This document shows positions 1 to 5,190 of a DNA stretch of 6,764 nt, one piece after another (positions within the stretch are counted from its first letter, which is position 1; every line of letters starts with the position of its first letter). The DNA is from Chlamydiota bacterium (GTDB lineage Bacteria > Chlamydiota > Chlamydiia > Chlamydiales > Waddliaceae). Location: contig JAAKFP010000142.1 in the NCBI GenBank assembly GCA_011065005.1, forward strand, positions 1-6,764, in the 5' to 3' direction. The translations under genes were made by a program, and so were the position numbers. The notes beneath the pieces are model-generated. The model made no database searches. It had not been told where the DNA came from and saw only the letters and a program-made list of their open reading frames with translations.

Positions 1-598
1 CATGCCCTGTTCCCTGTATGGAAACGGTTCTACCTCTGAGTGAAGGGGTCTGCCACAGCTTCATTGCGACCGCTTGCATCCCCCGATAAACTCCCCAAGC
101 TGTGAAACGGCTAGGATCTCCGCTACTTTTCTCTGTCGGCAAGGCCGCAACATAGGGGGTTGTCTTGTGAATGATGATCATATCATCGGTAGAGGATCCC
201 ATATCTTCAGCAACAATATACTGCCCTTGCAGTTCGTCGATAGCTTCAGCATAAGCGGTTAGCAGTTTTTCTGTTTTATCCGTTTTGGAATTAGCAATGA
301 TAACGCTTTTACCCCCACCTAAACCATTTTCTACGAGAGCTGATTTGTACGTCATTCCTTTAGCTAATCGAAGAACATCCTTGAGTGCATCTTCAGGATT
401 ACTGTAGGGAAAAATCCTTAATCCCCCCATGGAAGGTCCAAGTGTTGTATCGTGAATAGCGATAAAGGCATGAAGTCCCGCTTCTGTATCCTTTACCTCG
501 ATCACCTTTTCATAGCCAGAGACCTCAATTTCTTTGATATTGAGCATCTTGGCTCTCACTTTACCCTGATTTTTATAGTGTTCATCGATAGATGTCAT
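1..598 (-). CDS. ldh: Leucine dehydrogenase (Glu/Leu/Phe/Val dehydrogenase family), C-terminus cut by window edge
   Basis: The family oxidatively deaminates branched-chain amino acids with NAD+ (leucine to 2-ketoisocaproate plus ammonia) in the cytosol. The visible 199 residues cover the N-terminal substrate domain and the first strand of the Rossmann domain. They include HDTTLGPSMGGLR at 49-61, the substrate-binding and catalytic lysines K85 (GMTYKSA) and K97 (LGGGKSVII), AEDMGSSTDDM at 130-140, and SIQGTGH at 193-199, the start of the NAD-binding GxGxxG loop. The order and spacing match Bacillus leucine dehydrogenase closely; about 150-170 residues are missing beyond position 1. Start: ATG at 598 with an AGAGG-like element about 12 bases upstream. 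An in-frame ATG at 547 (residue 18) would also leave the core intact. It is divergent from the cluster at 724. Family membership is certain; preference for leucine over valine or phenylalanine is inferred from similarity. Confidence 0.93.
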   Translation of the reverse strand, partial: MTSIDEHYKNQGKVRAKMLNIKEIEVSGYEKVIEVKDTEAGLHAFIAIHDTTLGPSMGGLRIFPYSNPEDALKDVLRLAKGMTYKSALVENGLGGGKSVIIANSKTDKTEKLLTAYAEAIDELQGQYIVAEDMGSSTDDMIIIHKTTPYVAALPTEKSSGDPSRFTAWGVYRGMQAVAMKLWQTPSLRGRTVSIQGTGH

Positions 599-723
599 GC
601 GCCTAACCGACCTCTGTAAAAAATACCCTTGATTATTAATGACATTTCAATGTATTCTAACTAGCAGTTTAATACAAATATTCTTCCCATTAACGAAAAC
701 TAGTGTCCCAAAAAGAGGTTATA
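599..723. promoter_or_regulatory. Divergent intergenic region with weak promoter candidates in both directions
   Basis: This A/T-rich spacer separates the minus-strand dehydrogenase from the plus-strand cluster and must hold both start regions. Rightward, TTGATT (629-634) and TATTCT (653-658) are 18 bases apart and match the sigma-70 consensus 4/6 each. Leftward, TTGAAA (complement of 645-650) and GTATTT (complement of 621-626) are also 18 bases apart and weak. No clear operator palindrome is visible. The specific boxes are guesses in A/T-rich DNA; only the divergent arrangement is solid. Confidence 0.3.
714..718 (+). promoter_or_regulatory. Ribosome binding site AGAGG that fixes the start at 724
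   Basis: AGAGG lies five bases before ATG 724. An upstream in-frame GTG at 703 would place this Shine-Dalgarno inside the coding region and has no comparable element of its own, so the ATG is preferred. Confidence 0.65.
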
Positions 724-1446
724 ATGACGAAAGTTATCATCTCAGAAGAAAAAAAAACAGAGTTGGAGGAATTTCTTCACGAAAATCGTCCAGCCGAATT
801 AATCAACACCTATCTCTTTTTTATCGAAAAAAAGTTTAACCTTCACCCTGTTCTCTTCCCCAAAGATAAAATCATTTATCGGAACAGTGATGATGCTGCG
901 AAAATTTTGGAAAAAGAGGACAAACTCTCTCATCAGACGGAGATAAAGATTGTCTTTGGAGATAGCGCCGTCGATGAGCAAACGAAGAAGATCTACATAT
1001 GCCCTTTTACAGGAAAAGTCTTTGGGGATAATACACATCCTAATCCTCAAGATGCCATTTATGACTGGGTGTCAAAGTGCCCTGAAAATACTGAGAGGGT
1101 GGGCGGCCTTAGAGTTAAACGTTTTTTCGTTTCTGAGGATCCAGAGGTTATCAAGAACTATATCGGAAAGGCTAAAACCAAGGAGCCTATCACCAAAACG
1201 GTCTTTTCTTCGGTTCTGAGTGGAAAACTTTTCAACTCAAGAGAGGCGGTCGTTAAAGACTTTAAAGCGAATTACCTGAAGAGGCTTACCCTCGTAGAGG
1301 TGCAAAACCAAAACCGCTTTCAAATTGAAACGGACTTCTTGGAGCTTATTCAAGAGCAACTTCAAGAGGATAAAATCATGGCTTTTGTGGAAGCTATGGC
1401 GGAAGTCCAAGAATTCCAGCCTATTGTGGAGAAGTGGCTCTCATAA
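724..1446 (+). CDS. Conserved chlamydial protein of unknown function (DUF2709-like)
   Basis: A 240-residue soluble protein with no signal peptide or membrane segment. I recognise it as resembling the Chlamydiales-restricted DUF2709 family (C. trachomatis CT538) from its MTKVIISEEKK start, its length and its position before tsaE. No biochemical function is known to me. The most structured part is the middle: YICPFTGKVFGD at 91-102, H105, DAIYDWVSKCP at 110-120 and VKRFFVSEDPEVIKNYI at 131-147. C93, H105 and C119 could form part of a metal site, but the spacing is not a standard zinc finger. The C-terminal 50 residues are Glu/Gln-rich and probably helical. ATG 724 is chosen over GTG 703 because of the AGAGG just upstream. 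It is probably the first gene of the cluster, 66 bases before tsaE. Strong as a real gene; family assignment is from memory. Confidence 0.85.
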   Translation: MTKVIISEEKKTELEEFLHENRPAELINTYLFFIEKKFNLHPVLFPKDKIIYRNSDDAAKILEKEDKLSHQTEIKIVFGDSAVDEQTKKIYICPFTGKVFGDNTHPNPQDAIYDWVSKCPENTERVGGLRVKRFFVSEDPEVIKNYIGKAKTKEPITKTVFSSVLSGKLFNSREAVVKDFKANYLKRLTLVEVQNQNRFQIETDFLELIQEQLQEDKIMAFVEAMAEVQEFQPIVEKWLS

Positions 1447-1512
1447 ATGTTTGAGTTGTTTTGTCACACTTCCTAAGGCAGAAACCAATTCTTCACCTTA
1501 ATTGAGTATAAA

Positions 1513-1932
1513 ATGATGAAGTACATGACTGCCTCGGCTGAAGAGACGATCGCGCTGGGGAAAGAATTTGCCAAAAGTTTACCTGAGAACAGCATTGTTT
1601 GTTTTTTTGGTGACCTAGCAGCAGGAAAGACCACATTTATTAAAGGGCTGGCTTCCTATGTAGCGCAGTGTTCCCCTGAAGAGGTGATTAGTCCTACGTT
1701 TGTTTACCTCAATATCTATCAAGGAAAGAAGGACGTTTACCATTTTGATCTTTATCGAATGAATGGGCCTGATGATTTTATCGGAATGGGGTTTGATGAG
1801 TTTTTGTATGCAGGTGGAATTAGTTGTATTGAATGGTCGGAGAGGATTGCCTCTCTATTGCCTTCGGGTGCCATACGGGTTGAGATGACACACCAGGGGG
1901 AGAATAAAAGACAGGTAATGATTACACGGTAG
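1513..1932 (+). CDS. tsaE: TsaE (YjeE), ATPase for tRNA N6-threonylcarbamoyladenosine (t6A) synthesis
   Basis: TsaE works with TsaB and TsaD in transferring the threonylcarbamoyl group to A37 of ANN-decoding tRNAs; its ATPase activity is thought to reset the TsaBD complex. At 139 residues it is a normal length. Visible motifs are SAEETIALGKEFA at 8-20, the P-loop GDLAAGKTT at 33-41, the switch-like ISPTFVYLNIY at 59-69, YHFDLYRM at 76-83 and CIEWSER at 105-111, all in family order. The P-loop has Ala where most homologues have a second Gly (GDLGAGKT); the catalytic Lys and Thr are kept. Three in-frame ATGs (1513, 1516, 1525) are possible starts and none has a good Shine-Dalgarno; 1513 gives the longest form. 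The stop lies five bases before engB, so the two are probably co-transcribed and coupled. Confidence 0.95.
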   Translation: MMKYMTASAEETIALGKEFAKSLPENSIVCFFGDLAAGKTTFIKGLASYVAQCSPEEVISPTFVYLNIYQGKKDVYHFDLYRMNGPDDFIGMGFDEFLYAGGISCIEWSERIASLLPSGAIRVEMTHQGENKRQVMITR

Positions 1933-1937
1933 AGATT

Positions 1938-2555
1938 ATGCTTCGATTGACATTAAAAAATCCCAAATTTGTCAAAACGGCAGTCCGTCCCAAGGATTAC
2001 CCTGTGCTGCGGAATCCTTCAGGGAAACTTATTCCTGAGATTGCTGTGGCTGGACGATCAAATGTGGGGAAGTCGAGTCTTCTCAACCATCTATTTCAGA
2101 CGAAGGGTTTAGTGAGAACCTCGTCAACACCGGGCAAGACACAGATGTTGAATTTTTTCACACTTGATGATGAACTGGCTTTTGCGGATTTGCCTGGCTA
2201 CGGTTTTGCGAAGGTGCCCCTTTCCATAAGAGAGCAATGGGGTCCTATGGTGCAAACCTATTTGGGAAAAAGGGAAACCTTAAAGTTGATTTTTTTTCTT
2301 TTTGATATACGTCGCATGCCGAATGAGGACGATCGAAGACTTTTGGAGTGGATCTCTTATAATCAGTTGGCGATGATCCTTGTCTTCACAAAAATTGACA
2401 AAGTGAAGAAAAATCAAAAAGTAGCAAATACCCAGAAAATCCTCAAAACCTTTGACGTAGAAAATTTGCATTACGTGCATTATTCGGTAACCAAGAATCA
2501 AGGTCGGAATGAATTAATTTCTATGATAAAAGATGCATTGGAAGGGGATGCCTAG
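1938..2555 (+). CDS. engB: EngB (YsxC/YihA), ribosome biogenesis GTPase
   Basis: This TRAFAC-class GTPase assists late assembly of the large ribosomal subunit and is essential in many bacteria. All G motifs are present in 205 residues: G1 GRSNVGKSS at 39-47, G2 region TSSTPGKTQ at 61-69, G3 DLPGYG at 84-89, G4 TKID at 151-154 and G5 SVTKNQGR at 183-190. The N-terminal KNPKFVKTAVRPKDYP and the PGYGFAKVP segment after G3 are typical of EngB rather than Era or Der. Length is normal and the gene looks intact. It begins five bases after the tsaE stop, with AGAG overlapping that stop as a weak ribosome site, and ends 15 bases before the exonuclease gene, so it sits inside an operon. It lies between tsaE and the exonuclease, which as I recall are neighbours in C. 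trachomatis. Confidence 0.95.
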   Translation: MLRLTLKNPKFVKTAVRPKDYPVLRNPSGKLIPEIAVAGRSNVGKSSLLNHLFQTKGLVRTSSTPGKTQMLNFFTLDDELAFADLPGYGFAKVPLSIREQWGPMVQTYLGKRETLKLIFFLFDIRRMPNEDDRRLLEWISYNQLAMILVFTKIDKVKKNQKVANTQKILKTFDVENLHYVHYSVTKNQGRNELISMIKDALEGDA

Positions 2556-2570
2556 TACTAAGGAAGCATC

Positions 2571-3320
2571 ATGACAGATATTGGAAAACAAAAATTCGTC
2601 TGTTTAGACTGTGAGACCACAGGTCTAGATCCCGCAAGTGATCGAATTATAGAAGTCGCTGCGATTTGTTTTGATTCTAGTAATGCATATAGCAGCTTTG
2701 AATCCCTAGTGAACCCAGAGCGTTCTATCCCTGAGGAATCGATCGTCATTCATCACATTACCTCTAAAATGGTTTCCGGTAAGCCGACGATAAAAGAGGT
2801 CCTCCCCGAATTCCTCAAGTTTGTTGGGAACAATATTATCATGGGCCATGGCATTGGTTTTGATATCGAAGTTATCGCTAAAAGCGCTGAAAGGGAGGGG
2901 ATCCCCACAACGATCAGGGAGAATCGTTTTGTGGACACCTTGAGAATGGCGCGGATTTATGGAGAGAGCCCCTCAAATTCTTTGGAGCAGCTTAGAAAAC
3001 ACTTTCAAATCGAGGCGGAAGTGGCTCATAGGGCTATGAGTGATGTCACCGTGAATATTGAGGTTTTTAAAAGATTTATGAAGCTCTACCATACGGTGGA
3101 AAGGCTTTTCGACGTTCTTTCTCGTCCTATTTTGCTCAAGGATATGCCTTTAGGAAAGCATAAGGGGCGATCTTTCAAAGAAGTCCCAATTCAATATCTG
3201 CAGTGGGCCGTCAATAAAGATTTCGATCAAGATCTTCTTTATTCTATTAAAACCGAGCTAAAAAAAAGAAAAAAAGGAAACCTCTTTTATCAAGAAGGAA
3301 ACCCCTTCAAAGATCTGTGA
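2571..3320 (+). CDS. dnaQ: DnaQ-like 3'-5' exonuclease with C-terminal DUF3820-like module
   Basis: A DEDDh exonuclease of the DNA polymerase III epsilon type, 249 residues. Exo I is LDCETTG (D13, E15), Exo II is GHGIGFD (D98) and Exo III is HRAMSD (H153, D158), so all four metal ligands and the catalytic His are present. Residues about 191-230, MPLGKHKGRSFKEVPIQYL and following, resemble the DUF3820 module found alone or after exonuclease domains. I see no clear polymerase clamp-binding motif after the domain, and the gene resembles the second dnaQ copy of chlamydiae (CT536), so a repair or RNA/DNA-processing role is as likely as proofreading. The start is supported by AAGGAAG at 2560-2566. 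It is the last gene of the cluster; a large hairpin begins 12 bases after its stop. The C-terminus is very basic (KKRKKG at 231-236). Confidence 0.9.
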   Translation: MTDIGKQKFVCLDCETTGLDPASDRIIEVAAICFDSSNAYSSFESLVNPERSIPEESIVIHHITSKMVSGKPTIKEVLPEFLKFVGNNIIMGHGIGFDIEVIAKSAEREGIPTTIRENRFVDTLRMARIYGESPSNSLEQLRKHFQIEAEVAHRAMSDVTVNIEVFKRFMKLYHTVERLFDVLSRPILLKDMPLGKHKGRSFKEVPIQYLQWAVNKDFDQDLLYSIKTELKKRKKGNLFYQEGNPFKDL

Positions 3321-3331
3321 GGTAAGATTTC

Positions 3332-3398
3332 AACGCAAAGGAGCAAAAGACGCCAAGACGCAAAGAAATTAGGGTGTCTTTCTTTGCGCCTTTGCGTT
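3332..3398. repeat. Compound hairpin built from four CGCAAAG heptamers; possible terminator or dispersed repeat
   Basis: CGCAAAG occurs at 3334-3340 and 3359-3365, and its complement CTTTGCG at 3382-3388 and 3390-3396. The outer arms 3332-3341 and 3389-3398 pair over 10 perfect bases. The inner arms 3359-3368 and 3379-3388 pair over another 10, with a 10-base loop and a 17-base bulge on the left side. Alternatively the outer stem can extend as 3343-3347 with 3383-3387. A T-rich run (TTTAATTTTATTTC) follows the right arm, so rho-independent termination of the dnaQ transcript is plausible. I recall CGCAAAG-type repeats as widespread intergenic elements in unrelated bacteria, so mobility is an alternative reading. 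Confidence 0.75.
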
Positions 3399-3415
3399 TA
3401 ATTTTATTTCTTAAG

Positions 3416-3473
3416 TTGACGGCATTGTCTGAATGCTTACGATGTCTTTCCTTTTATTCCCTAATGCTATAGT
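3416..3473 (+). promoter_or_regulatory. Candidate promoter(s) for pdxST
   Basis: Two candidates lie in the 105 bases between the hairpin and pdxS. The better -10 is an extended one, TGCTATAGT at 3465-3473 (TATAGT, 5/6 match), with no good -35 but only about 30 bases from the start codon. The other is TTGACG (3416-3421) with TACGAT (3438-3443), 16 bases apart. I see no palindrome suggesting a PdxR-type operator. Confidence 0.4.
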
Positions 3474-3492
3474 ATTTTAACAATAACAATGC

Positions 3493-3497
3493 AGGAG
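3493..3497 (+). promoter_or_regulatory. Ribosome binding site AGGAG that fixes the pdxS start at 3504
   Basis: A consensus AGGAG sits six bases before ATG 3504. An upstream in-frame ATG at 3489 would put this site inside the gene and lacks one of its own, so the protein most likely begins MSNEQEQD. Confidence 0.8.
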
Positions 3498-3503
3498 TTT
3501 CCG

Positions 3504-4415
3504 ATGAGTAATGAACAAGAACAGGATATCAATACCGAAAAAGGTTCCTTCGAAGTCAAAGTCGGTCTCGCTGAGATGCTCAAAGGCGGAGTGATTATGG
3601 ATGTCACCAACGTTGAACAGGCTAAAATCGCTGAAGGTGCAGGAGCAGTAGCCGTTATGGCTCTTGAGAGGATTCCTGCTGATATTCGTGCCGATGGCGG
3701 TGTGGCGCGGATGTCAAATCCAGAAATGGTTCAGAAGATACAAGAGGCTGTTTCTATTCCGGTCATGGCAAAGTGTCGCATCGGTCATTTTGTTGAAGCG
3801 CAAATTCTTGAATCCCTGTTTGTAGATTTCATTGACGAAAGCGAAGTTCTTACACCCGCAGACGAGGAAAACCACGTCGATAAACACTCTTTCCGCATTC
3901 CGTTTGTTTGTGGTTGCTGCAACCTTGGGGAGGCGTTGCGCCGCATCGGAGAAGGAGCAGCTATGCTTCGCACTAAGGGAGAAGCTGGTACAGGAAACAT
4001 TGTCGAAGCGGTGAGGCATATACGTACACTGATGCGGCAGATTCGTTACTTGACAGCTCTGGATGTTTCAGAGCTCATGGCCGAGTCCAAAAAGCTTGGA
4101 GCGCCTTATGAGTTAGTAAAAATCGTGGCAGAAACGGGAAAGCTTCCTGTACCAAATTTTGCTGCAGGAGGAATTGCTACCCCCGCTGACGCTGCCTTGA
4201 TGATGCAGCTTGGCGCCGAAAGCGTATTTGTTGGTTCAGGAATTTTTAAATCTGAAGATCCGGAACAGAGGGCGAAAGCCGTTGTCGGGGCCGCTACCTA
4301 TTACAAGGATCCGGAGATGCTTGCAAAAATCTCTATGGGGCTTCTCAATGCGATGAAGGGGTTAGATATTCAGCAACTGAAGAAGGAAGAACTTCTAGCT
4401 GCCAGAGGTTGGTAA
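3504..4415 (+). CDS. pdxS: PdxS, pyridoxal 5'-phosphate synthase lyase subunit
   Basis: PdxS condenses ribose 5-phosphate, glyceraldehyde 3-phosphate and ammonia (delivered by PdxT) into PLP, as a cytosolic dodecamer in the 12+12 synthase. The 303-residue protein is full length. D33 in GGVIMDV, K90 in MAKCRIGHF and K158 in [10 protein letters not shown] are the catalytic residues, each offset by nine from B. subtilis D24, K81 and K149 because of a longer N-terminus. The C-terminal phosphate-binding part [19 protein letters not shown] and [13 protein letters not shown] is conserved. Two spots are cysteine-enriched compared with common homologues: C91 next to the catalytic lysine and C136-G-C-C139 in the FVCG loop. 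The gene leads a two-gene operon, ending five bases before pdxT. Confidence 0.97.
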   Translation: MSNEQEQDINTEKGSFEVKVGLAEMLKGGVIMDVTNVEQAKIAEGAGAVAVMALERIPADIRADGGVARMSNPEMVQKIQEAVSIPVMAKCRIGHFVEAQILESLFVDFIDESEVLTPADEENHVDKHSFRIPFVCGCCNLGEALRRIGEGAAMLRTKGEAGTGNIVEAVRHIRTLMRQIRYLTALDVSELMAESKKLGAPYELVKIVAETGKLPVPNFAAGGIATPADAALMMQLGAESVFVGSGIFKSEDPEQRAKAVVGAATYYKDPEMLAKISMGLLNAMKGLDIQQLKKEELLAARGW

Positions 4416-4420
4416 CAGCC

Positions 4421-4993
4421 ATGAACTTTCCGACGGTTGGTGTTCTAGCACTGCAAGGCGCTTTTGCCAAGCATATGGCAGCCTTTCAATCTCTCCATGC
4501 TCATGTCAAAGAGGTTCGCAAGCCTCAGGAGCTGAAGGAATGTGACGCCTTGGTGATTCCTGGAGGGGAATCGACAACGGTAGCGCGACAGATCGATTTC
4601 ATTGGCCTCAGAGAAGCTATCATAGATTTTGCAGAAAATAAACCTATCCTTGGGACTTGTGCCGGATTGGTTTTGATGGCCAAAAATGTCATTGGACATA
4701 CCATCACACCTTTTGGATTTCTCGATATCGAAGTGGAAAGAAATGGCTATGGAAGACAATATGAGTCCTTTACCGCTGAAATTGTCCCCTCATTCCCTTC
4801 CTCTCCGAGTTCCTTTCACGCAGTATTTATTCGAGCTCCCTGTATCAAAAAATATGGGGAGAAGGTTAAAGTATTAGCGTCATATCAGACAGAACCTGTT
4901 CTTATTCAACAAGATCGGTTTCTTGCAGCAACTTTCCATCCAGAGCTTTCTGGTGATTTTTCCATTCATAGTTATTTCTTGAATATGTTATAG
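4421..4993 (+). CDS. pdxT: PdxT, glutaminase subunit of PLP synthase
   Basis: PdxT is the class I glutamine amidotransferase that hydrolyses glutamine and channels ammonia to PdxS. In 190 residues the family motifs are complete: GVLALQGAF at 7-15, GGESTT at 48-53 (oxyanion region), nucleophile C80 in GTCAGL, VERNGYGRQYESF at 105-117, FIRAP at 136-140, and the H173/E175 pair in FHPEL. ATG 4421 is chosen; a TTG at 4409 overlaps the end of pdxS and has its AGAGG immediately adjacent with no spacing. The same AGAGG (4404-4408) is 12 bases from the ATG, longer than ideal, so translation is probably coupled to pdxS. No convincing terminator hairpin follows the stop. Confidence 0.97.
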   Translation: MNFPTVGVLALQGAFAKHMAAFQSLHAHVKEVRKPQELKECDALVIPGGESTTVARQIDFIGLREAIIDFAENKPILGTCAGLVLMAKNVIGHTITPFGFLDIEVERNGYGRQYESFTAEIVPSFPSSPSSFHAVFIRAPCIKKYGEKVKVLASYQTEPVLIQQDRFLAATFHPELSGDFSIHSYFLNML

Positions 4994-5190
4994 CTTAAGA
5001 GAGAGGAGCAAAACTCTGAAAGACCGCTTTTGGCGCTTTTGCCGATTTTCGACATTTGATCCAAGTTCTTTACTATCAAGCCTATTTGAATTTACATCAA
5101 GGACCGAAAAGCGATAAGATCACTTAAAAATTAGCTAAGTATAGTTTTGCAACTCCCTCTTAAATTTTATCCATAGAAGGGGAGGATGTT
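4994..5190 (+). promoter_or_regulatory. Spacer with candidate promoter for the repeat-containing gene
   Basis: This 197-base gap holds no gene. TTTACA (5091-5096, 5/6 match to -35) and TAAGAT (5115-5120, 4/6 match to -10) are 18 bases apart and would give a leader of about 65 bases. A short imperfect period-9 run of GC followed by TTTT lies at 5023-5049. No strong pdxT terminator is seen. The promoter call is tentative. Confidence 0.3.
5181..5185 (+). promoter_or_regulatory. Very strong ribosome binding site (GGAGG) for the gene at 5191
   Basis: The stretch AAGGGGAGGA contains a perfect GGAGG five bases before ATG 5191 and eight before a second ATG at 5194. It is the strongest Shine-Dalgarno in the window and suggests efficient translation; either ATG could be used. 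Confidence 0.8.

Noticed and set aside
74..262. A 62-codon plus-strand open frame
   Set aside because: It lies antisense to the well-conserved dehydrogenase and has no family features.
703..723. GTG at 703 as start of the DUF2709-like protein
   Set aside because: The AGAGG at 714-718 is ideally placed for ATG 724 and would fall inside the longer form.
3489..3503. ATG at 3489 as the pdxS start
   Set aside because: The AGGAG site at 3493-3497 serves ATG 3504; the extra MQEFP is not expected.
4409..4420. TTG at 4409 as the pdxT start
   Set aside because: It overlaps pdxS, has no spacing to AGAGG, and PdxT proteins usually begin just before the GVLALQG-type motif, as from ATG 4421.
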